Assembly (NCBI GenBank): GCA_029948255.1
Contig: JALIZF010001768.1
Coordinates: 186,001 to 250,000, forward strand
Source: Telmatactis stephensoni
Lineage: Eukaryota; Cnidaria; Anthozoa; Actiniaria; Isophelliidae
Length of the DNA: 64,000 nt
Reading direction: 5' to 3'
Shown here: piece by piece, positions 29,127 to 42,600 of the stretch
How positions within the stretch are numbered: position 1 is the stretch's first letter
How the letters are laid out: each line of letters opens with the position of its first letter
Program-made: the position numbers and the translations under genes
Notes under the pieces: model-generated
Databases searched by the model: none
What the model was told of the DNA's origin: nothing
Seen by the model: the letters and a program-made list of their open reading frames with translations, nothing else

Positions 29127-32100
29127 AACTTGAACTTGAACTTGAACTTGAACTTGAGCTGTTTTATTGCTCAATTATTGTGTTTGTTTTTTAGTTCATT
29201 GTTTTCTTTTGCTTTTCTTGTCTCATATTTGTGATTTAAGTTGCAATTTCTTCACTTTTCGAGTATGTTTTGTCAGTGCTTTTGTTTACCTCCTGCCGAT
29301 TTTTTCTAAACAATGTTCAACAAAGGTGCTCCTTTTTACGTCAAATGCTTGCTTGTTATCGGCCGAAACTTCTAGAACTAAACGAAACTAAACATCACCT
29401 GTTTTATACTCAAAAACTTCCAATTCCTGATACCGAAAACATCTACGGAACAATTCAAGTTTCTTTGTTCGTCAATCATCCCAAAATCGAACAAAAAAAG
29501 ATATGGCATTTAAATTTCCAAGTCGATTTCTTGAGTGGTGTATTATTCAACCACTAGGCAAAATCTATGACGTCACCGCGTTGACACAACGTGAAATTTG
29601 CGTGAGATGTAATGAATTAGAGAAGAGAGGGCAATTACAGTTCAACCCAAGGGGTGAAAGTGTCTGCTTCAAGAACACCACGAAATCAGATGAGAAGATA
29701 TGTATACTTTAATTTCTTTGTTCGTCAAATATCCCAAATCGAAAAACAAAATTAAAATAAAAAATAAAAGACATTGCATGTCAATTTCCAGTCGATTTCT
29801 TGAATGTTCTTTCATTCATCCACTTGCAAAATCTTTGACGTCACCGCGTTGACACGACGTGGCATGAAATTGGCGTGAGACGTATAATGAATTAGAGAAG
29901 AGAGGGCAATTACAGTTCAACCCAAGGGGTGAAAGTGTCAGCCTTCAAGAACACCAGCAAAGTCAGATGAGAAGATATGTATACCTCCTATATGAATTGA
30001 GATTGCCAAGTTTCATCCTTTCACTATTTTCCCACCTAGATATCAATAAAAATATCAATATCAATATCAATAAATCTTTTTTTGCCAGTTTTTAACCGAA
30101 AAATATTAATTAGGAACATTTTGGTCTTTTTAGATATTTCATCTCCACGAAGGGAACATTTTTTATTCTTCTAGGTAATCAGTTTATTTTATTGTCATAT
30201 TATCGTAAAATAATGCAGTGAAAGAAAATGCGATTACAAAATTAGTTTAAGTTGGCCCTATACACTGTATAATACACCAATATCATCGCAGGGAAAACAG
30301 CAAACCTAGAATCAAGCATGTTCTTTTAAAAAAGCATTAAACAAAATCCTAAGTTAATTCCAAAGCTATTATTTCTGTGCTTTAGTAGTGTTATAAGAGT
30401 TTTTACTACATTATAGACGACTTTCAAAAATGGCGGCCTAGTACATGAGAACGAGGCCACAAAGGCCTTGTTACCAGAAAATAAGCGTGGCGACACTTCT
30501 ATTGCTATCAAAGACGATGTGTTCCTTTTCATTTTAAAATACCTATTTTATGTGCATTTTACAGGATAATTCTTATATATTTAGAATCATTTGATGCGAT
30601 GTTGATTTTGGAGGCCTTTCTGGCCTCGTTATCGTGAACAATGAGCCCGCCATTTATGAAAGTCGTCTATAGTGATAGAATATTCAAAGTGTGTTATCGA
30701 TGGTGTAAAAGCTAGTGGGAATTCTCAAAGGTGAAGCAATATTGAACCAACTGTAAACTTTATTTAAACTCAATAGTGCTTGAGATTTGAATGTATTACA
30801 ATATTTCACTTATTTCGCCCACTTGTCCTCAATCACAAGAGCTTCTAAATTCTCTCAACTTTTTATGAGTCACATTTCACTCCATTTTAGGAAACGTTTA
30901 ATTGCAATTAGAAATTACATTTAGTTATCTTTGCCTGGATTTTGATATTTAAAAGCTAGTTACGAGTGAATCTCAGTTTCTTGAATTTTTTTTAGTTCCA
31001 GAAATTAAATAATTGTGCTTCCCTTTATTTTTAGTCTCCAAATGTACAGCTTATTGAATAATGTATTTACATATAACTGAAGATGAAGGATTCATCGCAA
31101 TTTCATTTTGTGAAGGTGTTTATGGTTTTTGGAATTGGCTGGCGGGAAAGTAATGTTCGTGCTTCACGTCCCGTCATTTCTTTCCTTTTCTTCTCGTCTC
31201 TTTGTTGACAGGGCTACAAGTATAATAAAACTATCGCCTAAGGCCTTTAACTGACTCCAATTCATTTGCTCAACAATAAAGGAGAATTCTTTTTTTCGTG
31301 ATTGAAAATCCTATTCTCACAAGGCGATAATGGAAAGAGCTCGGTTCTCGTCTGAGTTCCCTTTCTTATTGTACTATGATAAACGCCAAGGACAAACGTC
31401 CTAAAATCCTTAATAAATATGAAGTATATGCATGGGCTTAGAGCTGAGTTGATTGAAATAAGGTAACGAAATAGAAAAAATAGGTTTATGCGCTCTTTAC
31501 AAGATGTTCCTTGAGGGTGAAGCATGACAAAGAATACAAATACATGGTACGGCGTTGAGAGCAAAATAAACTGAACACAAGGAATATAGGACCATTCGAA
31601 CCGCACTTCGTATGCGATGTGATCTTCTTTCCCTGTTCCTTCTCTCTACCACGTTGATAGACTGCTCAGATTGCCGCAACTTCCTAAGCGTAAGAAAGCC
31701 CAACAGGAAAACCGTTATGTACAGAAATACATAAAAAGTAAACAAAGCTATTAGATAGTTCAAAAACTCAAAGTTTTTAGTTACTATACAGTAAGGTATA
31801 TTTTTATGGTAGAAGAGATCCATTCTGTAGAATTCCACGGCGTAGAGTATCGAGGGGATAATCCAACACATACTTAGGCAAAAACACCTCATCCGGAACG
31901 ACATGGCATTGAGGGAAGTCCTCGACGTTACTCCTCGATACCGCTCGAAAGTCATGAAAAACAAAGTCAAAGGAGATACTAGTAACAACATTGTTGTCAT
32001 GAAATTCATCAGCTTGCACGTCATGCGGCCTGCAAGGCCCTGGATTTTCCAATTCCAGGCGCCGGAGATCATTTGTTCGGCGATAAAAATGTTTGTCAGT

Positions 32101-35100
32101 GAAGCAAGTAGGATGTCACTTATGGCCATGTTGACGATGAAGAAGTTGATATTTTTTCTCATTTTTTTGTATTTGTATACGGGATAGATGACCAATGAAA
32201 TTAAGTACCACTGTCAGAACTTAGCACTGCTATACAAGCCGTTGCCTTTGCCGTCCTTGCGCTTTCGTCAGTCGAAGCAGTCCTCTGACTCTTGAAGAGA
32301 AAAATTCTTTGTCCGGTGCGAAAGTTTCGCACGGTGCAGTTCGGTTGTCCATGTCACAGTGGATTTCACCCATTATCTTGTTGATTTCTTCTTGTTGTAA
32401 TGTTCTCGTGTCTTCAAATAGTTCCCGCTGTTTTGCTTGTCGTCTTAGTGTTTATCTCTTCACCTTCTTTTGAAACAAGTTTTCCGGTGTTTTCTTTGGA
32501 AGACCAACGCGCTGATAAACGTGTACGTCGTTCCATGCTAAGTTCAGAAATAGTTTTTTTTCGCGGTCAGAGCTCCTACGTTGCTGATTACCGTGAAGAG
32601 TACCCACAATTTCAAACCATCAGTAAGACTGATAAATTCTTCAGAATGATAAACCTGCTGTATATTTCAATTAATTTACGTCCAAAAACAACATTCATAT
32701 AATATCATTAGCAACTGAAGAGCATTGATAAGCCAGTTATCAAACTCTATTTTAAATCGAAAAAAATCGTTCCGTGAATGGACATTAGTTATGGTGAATT
32801 ATCCTCCTATGGCGGATCCAGTTTGGATTGACTGGAGTATTTGTACTGGGCTAAATAGGATTCCGATGTAACACCTGCTAACCTCGATAAAACCCGACTG
32901 GTGATTTGCAAATTGGTTGCGATGTATTTGGTATTGAATCAGCGTGATGACAGCATGTCAAAACTGATTCTGTCATATGTTCATGCAATATTACATTCAC
33001 ATTATTGAAATAAAAATTATATAGTTCTAGAGCTTTATATAACTCTTCCAAGACAGGAACTACTTTGTGCTCAAATAAACCTTTTTTTTTGTAATTCTCA
33101 CTTCGTACCTAAAGATTTAAAATTACAAAGAATTTTTTGAACTACATAGGAGTTCATTTGTAGCTCTGAATTACATTGTTCGAGCTCTAAATTGCATTGT
33201 TAGAGGAGGTTTTTGGGTATTATTTATTAACAACAAAAAATTGGGGAATATTGGTCGAACGGTGAACGCGCTTGCGTGATATGACGCGAACTTCCGATAA
33301 CACTGGTGCTCAGCGCGCAACTTGAAATTTAAGCCTCAGATTTGTTTATATGGCTCGAGGGGTATCTCGATAAGACGTTGCTTTTCGTTAATTAGTGGTT
33401 TTAGATGCCGAATCAATAAGGTAATCAAGATCTTTCCAGATAATGTATTACAGAATATACCTTCGGCTTGTAGAATCGTAAATATATAATTCGCCTTTGT
33501 TTACATTAAGAGGGTGACAATTTGTTTGGGAGAGTAACGGCTGTTCTCAGTAGTTATACAATTGATTTGTAAGAGGTTTGCAGTCATTCGTGAGATCTAA
33601 TCCATTGGATTAGATACTCCTTGTAATGTAAAAACAATTAAATGCAAAAAGTCAACCAATCACTTGACTCTACAAATAAGCAATTATTAGATACTTCAAA
33701 CACCAACATAGAAATCCCCTTTCCTTGTCACAGTTTTCTCTGTTCTTTACTCTCTTTCTCTCGCTCTTTTTTTCTTTTTTTCTTTCTTTTCTTTTTCACC
33801 CTTTTCTTTTTTTTTTTTTTTCTTCTTTTTTTTATTCAAACGTGGGGATTTTTTTTAATTTTCAAATCCTCGTTTTTAAAAATCACCTGTGTTTCAATCA
33901 GATAACAAACAAGATTTCTTCAAAAACCTTCATTACCTTTTACCTTCAGGGACTTTATCTTAATTCTCAAAAGCAAAGAAAAAAAATTCCAAATCCAAAA
34001 TGAGAGAATTAAAGGAAGCATGTTTCTGGAATTTCAACACAAATAGAAGGAAACATTTCGAAAATCATCACATTTTCAAGGAAAATGTTTATATTATCTC
34101 CCCAACGCTTTAGAGCCGAGAGTATTTCTTTATATAGAGTCGTTTTCGTATGAGTGGGAAACTTACCGCGCCGTACCGTGACCGTGTCAGTGCCGTAATG
34201 TCCATAAAAACATTCGAAATTCATGCTGTAACCGTATCGTATCGTAACCGTACAGTATTCCCACTCATACGAAAACGACTCTATTAAGAAACGTGAACAG
34301 AAATAAGTCTATGCGTGTTAGAGTGGGAAATTTGCTCGAAGAAAACGAGCAAACTTCAGCTGACACTTATCTTTAACATATTTTTGAGTGAAAATTCCAT
34401 TCATAACAGTTAAGTGTGTTAAGTGTGTTTAATATAGATCGTATTTACAAATCGTTTACTTTCATAACGCTGTCTAAACTTTATTCAAATCTCAATGTTT
34501 TCGTCGTGGCTCTCAGGTTTCCTTGGTAGCAGTTGCTAAGCGAGACCACCCTAACAACACCAACGATATCTCTTTTGATTGCTAACGAGAAACGTTACTG
34601 AGGTGGTTAACAGTTTGTAATCTATCATTTAACTTGTTTCATCAACCAAAAATGACATTTATTGTAACGACTGATTTATTTATTGTGCACTTCATTTTAC
34701 TCTGATGATGTGATGGGCCAAGGGCCCGAAAGCTTGGTACAATATATACCACTTGGTACAATGAATACCACTAATACTCGCCTAAAGGCTCGGCAAAATA
34801 CATACGCGACTCGTAAAATATATACCACTTATTAGATATTTTCTTGTGTATTACGGGCTGATATTTTACGAGTCGCGTACGTATTTTGCCGAGCCTTTAG
34901 GCGAGGCAAAATGCGAGCGATGAGTAAAATGTCAGCCCGTAATACACAAGAAAATATCTAATAAAGGATTTATTATATAACTGCCTCTTAGTTCCCTATT
35001 TTCCTATTGTTTTATGTAAAATATGGCCAACCAGTTTTCAACTATGTAATACGGCATATAATACGGTCTCATATTTGCTTAGTTCCCTCATCCTTGTATG

Positions 35101-38100
35101 GTAAAATTACGTCATAGTTATATAATAACAGCCCGTAATACACAAGAAAATATCTAATAAAGGATTTATTATAGAGTGCATGCACTTAATCCGTGAAACA
35201 AACACTACTAATTACTACTAAATAGTGTTGATTAGACAATAGGAAACAAAGGAATTACCATAATTTAGCACTATTTTGTACTATTTATGTTTCACGGATT
35301 AAGTGCGTGCACTCTACAATTGCTTTTACGCTGTGTCTTTAAACAGCATTTTAATTATCAAAACAACCCTTTTATGCAAACCAGCGCGCGCGGGAAAAAG
35401 AATAGCAACAAAACCGGTTTGAAGCCTTGACGTCATACAGGGCCGAATACGCAAACCGGTTTTCTAGAGGGTATTACCATCGCATATTGGCCCTCAAATG
35501 ATACCTTATTTGGTAAATTTACGTCAGAATTGTATAATAAATGTCATTTTTGGTTGATGAAACAAGTTAAATGATATGTTCAAACCAACCAACAAAGAAA
35601 TCTTAGATTTTGTGATTTGTCTCTCTCTTCAAAGTTCCCAACCTCATTAGACAAGAAAACGTTGTTCGTGTCCAATCTCCCGTTTACCATCAAAGAGACT
35701 GAAGTCCAAGAGATCTTCAGCAAGGTATGGCGGTGCTTTGACTATTGTGATGGAGTCAGTTACTTTTATATTTACGGTGTTTTATTGTATTCCCTCCCTC
35801 TGCCTCCCTCCTTCCCTCCCTTCCTGTTTCCCTCCCTTCGTCCTTTGAATTCTCCCACCCTGCCTCCCTCCCCCCCTCCCTCCATCTGCCTCCCTCCCCC
35901 CGCCCTCCATCTGCCTCCCTCCCCCCGGCCCCGCCATCGGCCTCCCTCCATCCCTCCCCCTCCCTCCCTCAAATGTTAAAGAGACGAATAATTCACCTCT
36001 CTCACACTGGAATGACATTCTGAAATAATCATTTTAGTAGAAAAAAGAGTACAATATAAAAATGCAACGTTTTGTCGCCATTGTTTATGAAATAGAAAAG
36101 TTACGAATTTTTGAATTTTCGAGATTTTACAGAGAAATGTATTTCTGATGGGCAAATATACATCTATTTCAAAAAACGTCGCGGAAGGTCTAAAGCCTAC
36201 GCGACTCGCCCGAAAGGAAGTATGGGTAGAAATTACCAAACACAGAAAAGGCAAACACGATATATCACGACTATCTTGCTTCCACCTTATACAACAAAAA
36301 ACGTGAATGAGCTTTCTCACCCCTTGCGTGACATTTAAATTTTTTTATACAACGGCAACAAAATTATATTTGAAAAGAGAACACCATCATCCGACAACCT
36401 TTTTTAAAATAGGTGTATGCTCGCCTTCCATACCTTTCTTTGCTTAATGATAACGATGATTTTTCTTCTAGAATTATAATTTTAGAATGTTACCAACATA
36501 TTAAGATAAGCTAAGGCGCATGACGAGTTTTCTTGTCTTTTGTTCTGGTTTAATATTACAGTTTGGTGAAGTCAAGCAAGTTCGTTTGGTTACTTCTAAA
36601 GCAGGAAAACCCAAAGGATATGGTTACGTGGAATATGCTGACGAGGTAGTTTGCACATGCAACCAACATCATTATCGTCATCATCATCATAGCCATTACC
36701 CTAAATCAATGATACTCGTTTTCTCGCGTTTAGCAAGACGGCATAACTCAAAAATTGGTCAATAGATTGATTTTGTTAGCGTGAATGAGTCTGTTGTATT
36801 AGAAATCTCAAAAGCTTGCTCTTCAAAGCGCCTAAATCGCTTTTGCATTTAGGGAACGTTCCGCGAGTTTTTAGTTTAGTTCCTTTGGAGTCAATCGGAA
36901 CATGAAAGGACCGGAAAAATCGGACCAATTGTTATGTGAAAAGGAACGCAAAAATCCGCTTATCGGAACAAATTTGTTCCTATCCGTTTAATATCGGACC
37001 ATATGTTCCTAATTACTGTGTAAATAGTTCCCAATGACGTGAATTGGGAACGATTGTTCCCTTTTCCTAACTTCAGGAACGACTGTTCCTTTTTAATGTG
37101 GATAGGAACGATTGTTCCTTTTCTGAAGATAGGAACGATTGTTCCTTTTTAATGTGGATAGGAACAATTGTTCCCTTTTTGACAATAGGAACTATTGTTC
37201 CTTTTTCCAACAATCGAAAGTGTAATGTGAATGGGAACGACTGTTCCTTTGAGATTTTTAAGTGAAAAATGTTTCCCATTCCTACAAGAATGTGTTTGTC
37301 ATGACTAGGAACAATCTGTTCCTTTATGCTTATTTACAAAAGGAACGTTTTATTTCAATCAAGCCCAAACTTGTTTTGTCTAGATTAGGCTAACTTAAAC
37401 GTGATTGGTCATGCCTGTTCATGTTTAAACATGCCTGAACATGCCTGAACATGTTCAGGCATGTTTGAACATGTTTAAACATGCCCGAACATGTTTAAAC
37501 ATGCCCGAACATGTTTAAACATGCCCAATCATGTTTAAACATGCCCAATCATGTTTGAACATGTCTGATCACGTTTGAACATGTCCTTTGTGGTTGTACA
37601 GTTTTGATTGGTCCAACTAGATTACCTAATCTCTAGAAACTCATCATATGAGATGCATATCTCTTGCATTCACTGTTCAGTATGAGTAAACAGAGGAAGA
37701 GTGACATCGACTGGTCAAAACAAGATGGCGCGTCACCCAAACCAAAGAGATTACATTTAGAAGAAGACGAAAATGATGGCTTATTCCACTGTCCAGTTGA
37801 AAAATGCGCACACGAAGAGGGTTTTTCTTCCCAAAGAGGCTGTCGAAAGCACGTCAAAAATAAACATGCTTGGTTGTATTACTTTGATTCTGAGCCAAGT
37901 ACAAGCAAACAAGCTGAATTAAAGCAACAAGATGTCGAAAAAAGAGAACAGTGTTTGACAAAATATGTTGCATCATTCGACATTAAGACTACAATTGGAA
38001 CACAGTTTGAAAAATGGTTAACTGGCAGTGGTGGTGGATGCAAAAGTCAAAGACAAGCACAGCAGATCGTACGAAGAAGTTTTAAATATCTCAAATTTTG

Positions 38101-39651
38101 TTGTGAAGATGGCGACGAAGAAGAAGATTTGAGTTGGGATTTAGTCGATTACAGTTTAAGTTCGCCGAATTTTCTTTTTAAGTTTGTTGATGCCATGCAG
38201 ACTGACTGGGGACTGGGTCATTCTGGTCGAATTGCCTATTTGGACTCAATTAGTGACTTGATCGATTTTCGAAAAGTTCTTGGTGTTGCTTCCGAAACTG
38301 TTCTACGAAATTTGACGTCTACTGAAGTTTATCTGAAACGCGCACGCAAAACAGTTTCTAAAATGAGGAGATTGCAGTGGACGAGCGATCTAGACATTGA
38401 GACGTTAGAAACTAAAGGACACTGGGCGACATTAGATGAGCTTTTGCACGTGGTAACTCATCACCTTCCCCGTTACGACACTGTGACCAAAGTGTGCAAA
38501 GAAAAACCCCAAAAAGCTACTCCTTCAGACTTGTCATTTGCTACCAAATTTGTGGCCGTTTATTTATTTATCAAAGTCAAGGGATCGCGTCCATTGACCT
38601 ATCAGTATCTAACCGTGGACATGGTTAATGCAGCAAAGGACAATGGTGGTTTTATTGACCAGAAAAAATTCAAAACGACAGCACGATTTGGATTCGACTC
38701 ATTATTTCTGTCGCACGCTAGCATGCAAGTTTTGGATTCCTATATCGTGCACATTCGTCCTCTTCTGAAGCCCACCTGTGAGTATGTTCTCGTCACACAG
38801 AAAGGACAACAACACACTCGAATTGGTCAACTCATGAGCAAAATGGTGTTTGAAGCTACTGGCAAATTTATTCATCCAACGAGGTATCGTCAAATCGTCG
38901 AGACTGCGAGTCACCAACAACTGACCAGTAGCGAACAAGAATCGATCACCGAGGATCAAAAGCACAGTTCCGTCGTGGCTAAAGTCCATTATCAAAAACG
39001 ACGATCTCGCGACGTGGCTACGAAAGCTCACGAATGTTTGAAGAAATTGCACGGTACAAAGGGGTCCCAATTGGAAGGGGAAGTTTCTTCTCGACTAAGT
39101 AGTTCTGATAGCCCTAACACTTCACCCGATAGCAGAGAGCCGGCGAGTAACGTGGACACTGCTACAAATTGTACAAGCGGAAAGAGAAAAATGTTACTAT
39201 TCACCCCAGAAGAAGACGAAAGTTTAAAAGATGGTATAAAACGATATGGATTTGGACAATGGGCCGCTATTCTTAGAGATCCACGTTACAAGTTTCAGCG
39301 AGGCAGGACAACTAATTCATTGCTAAATCGAGCTGCGCGCAAATTCAAATAAAGACGTAAGGCAAATCAGTGTATTTAATGAACTCACGTTTTTGTTTTG
39401 TTCATAACTTGACATCGTAATAAATAATATTGTTAACTTACTATAGTTGTGAAAAACGCTTTAATTACTAAGTATATAATAAACGACACATTACATCATT
39501 ATGCTGATTTAAATAGATAATTCCACAGAGTTGGTCTCTTCTTGGTGTTTGTTTCGTCTTCTTGAGATGCTTTTCTTTTGAGAGCTGCTTGGTGAACGAG
39601 AAACTCTTTTTTTTCTTCTTCGTTTTCTTCCTCTTCCTCATTTTCCTCGTT

Positions 39652-39683
<32 letters not shown>

Positions 39684-42600
39684 GTTCTTCTTGTTCTTTT
39701 TCATCTCCTCTTTCTCATCTTTCTTCTTCGATTTCTTGGCTTGAATGTTCTACTACGACTGGTACTTTGATTCTCTGATCGGGGCTCGATGATTCTTCCT
39801 GTGCCTCTATGTCTGTGCTGCCACGAACAATGGGTACGGGGGCATACAAAGATTTAACAAGCACTGCTTTGCTGTCCTCCAAAATACCGAGGCTTATGAG
39901 CATTTTCTTGCGCAATTCAATCCCTTTGTCCTTTGGCGTGTTATTCTCTTCGTGGTAATTCTTCAGAGCATCAACGAACGTTTTCAGTACGTATTGCTTG
40001 GCTTTTTTCGTGTCTTCATAGGAACACCCATCGATTTCTCGTTGTAGCTTCGCCATCTTCATTTCCTGGTTTCTGATCCAAGAAGATTTGAACAAATCTT
40101 CGAGACGTTGGTCTTCGTCTTTGTCTTCTCTTTCTCTTTGAAGTCGCTTGTGTCGATCGATGTCTTTTTGAAGTGCCGATGGTAAAGTGGCGCTTGGATC
40201 TTGAGGTAACATTTCTACAAGATCTTCGGACACTCCTAGAGCTCTGAGGTTCTCCTGGCGACGCTTGTATGCTGCTCTTTCATGTCTTTCTTTGTGGCGT
40301 CTGATCTACGAGACAATACCATAGTGTTAATGAAGTAATTCAGTAATAAAACAGAAACAATAGGATTTTGGATCCGTAGTTTAGACAGTGATCATACTGA
40401 CCTCCCTTACACGTGCTTCTACTTGAGCAATACATCCATCGATCATTTTGGCTTTGCCGAGATTCCAACTACAGCATTCCTTGGCCCTCTGAAGCAAGGG
40501 GAGCACATCGTTATCTAAACCGTCGCTTCCTTCATTTTGGTGTGGAGCCATTTCCTCCATATCGTCGTCTCTTTCAATTGGCATGGCGATGCTCTCTAAA
40601 GAGAAATATATTGATAATCAAGGGGACAAAGAATTAATACTAACTGACAAATTGTGCGTTCCTTCAATTCGATGCAATCATAAAGATAATCCGGCGCCAA
40701 TGTAACTTACCTTCCAAGTCTTGCATTTGATGTTCAACAAGGGCCTCGTCGTCAAGGGTCAGGGATAAGATGGCCTCTTTGTCTTTCTTAGAAAGCCCTT
40801 TGTCATAAGCTTCTTCGTCCTCCTCCACCATCTCTTGCTCTTCATTGTTTGTAGACGTTTCGCACATTTTGGCGGCCCAGGTGATGCAATTCATCGGATG
40901 GTCTTGAATCCATTTAGCCGCTTCTTTTCGGACTGTTGGCAACGTCTTAAAGACATATCTGTTTAGGCGGTTGTCCATGGCAACGTTATCCTCGCTGGAA
41001 CCAAAGTCGAGATCTTTCTGGCATGTGATAAAAATGGGAGACTTGTTTATAAACCCTTTAGGGGATCTCCATTTCCGGTCGTGGGCAGTCCATCCTCCCT
41101 GTGTGATTACCTTCCAATCATCAACGTCCATCATCTCCACTGAAGCCTCGTCCAAGTTGATAAGTTCGGTGTGCTCTCCAATCATCGCCTTGTTGAACTG
41201 CCTTTGCTTTGTCACCCTGGCGACTTTTGCGATGTCAATGATCTTATTGGTGGCCATGAATAACGAGGTTTTACCGCTGTTTGAGGGACCTATTAAGCAG
41301 GGTACTTTTTGCTTGTGAGATCTAGTGCCACTGCAATTGAAGAGTTCCAGAAAATCTTCACAAAACCGTACCATTTCGGTTTCATTCAGGCTGTTTGTTA
41401 ATATCTCTTTGAAGAACTTTGGATCAATTTCTTGGTTGTGATCGTACTGAATGAACGCTCTCGGTGAGGTCTTACCAGGCAGATGAGGGACTTCTAGGAA
41501 TTTCCTTTGGCGAAATGACCAACACCATCCATCGTTTACTTCAACGAGATCTCGATTGACTTCAAGCTGCGAAATGGCTTGGCAGTCGGGATGTTTTAGG
41601 ATGACTTGCAGCTTGGACATATTCGACAATAGCCGATCTTTGAACTGGGCGTTACCCAAGAGCGAGTTGAGAAAACTGTCCATTGAACACAGACGAGAAT
41701 ATGTGAATCTTGATTTGGGATGTTTTCTGTAGACGTCGCCTTCACGATATCCGTAATCGAGTTTCTTTAGCGCTCGTTCAATATCGTTACATAACACTGT
41801 TAGTGGCTCGCCGAGCTGTTTCGGAGGATCGACGCTTTTTTCTCGGGACAGAAGATTTTTGGTATCGTAGATGTCAAAGTGCAGGCCAACAGCTTGCAAT
41901 CTGTTTATGGCTGCGGCTAGCGAGGGAAATATTTCTGGCCGGATGACGGTCATTCTCACCACCTGGTCCCAGTTAATCAACGGTTCTTCCTCCGCCATCT
42001 CTCCGGTAATTTCTTCATAGAGCTCGTCACGGCAACGTTTGTAGGACGCTCTTACGAGGTCAGCCATAAAGTTGTTTTTGTGATCTTTTAGAAGTTGGCA
42101 TAACTTGTTGAGGCTGTCTACACTCCCTTTCTTCGAAGACGCCCTCGTGGAGTTCACTTCGACCTCACATGACACGAGTGCCGAATGAAGAACCAGCGCA
42201 TCAACTGGAGCCCCATTGGCCGACTGGATGGCCACCCAGTACGTAATACTTGGGTACGTTTTGGTCTTTGAGCATTTCTTGATTGATTCTGGGACCTTTG
42301 GAATGGCACAAATAAAACCAAAAATTAATATTAAAGATAAGTCAACGTCAATTTTCTGCTTTAAACATATCTTACCTCATATGAATCAGTGGACTGAAAA
42401 CTTGTTTCGTTAGTATCTTTATCTTCTTCTTCTTCTTCTTCGGAATGCTGAGAGTTTTTCTTAGTCGAAAGAAATGTAGAAATCGATGAAAAAAACAGTG
42501 CGACGCCAGGTATTTTCGAAACAACACTATCGCACTCATTTCGTTTGGATGTTATGTGGCTCCAAGCCGATTCGATTCCAGTAGTACCACCTTGCACACG

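Noticed and set aside
29167..29712. Overlapping frames at 29.2-29.7 kb
   Set aside because: The region is tandemly duplicated with frame-breaking indels and no domain is seen.
38702..39070. Minus-strand frame inside the recombinase gene
   Set aside because: Shadow of the recombinase coding strand.
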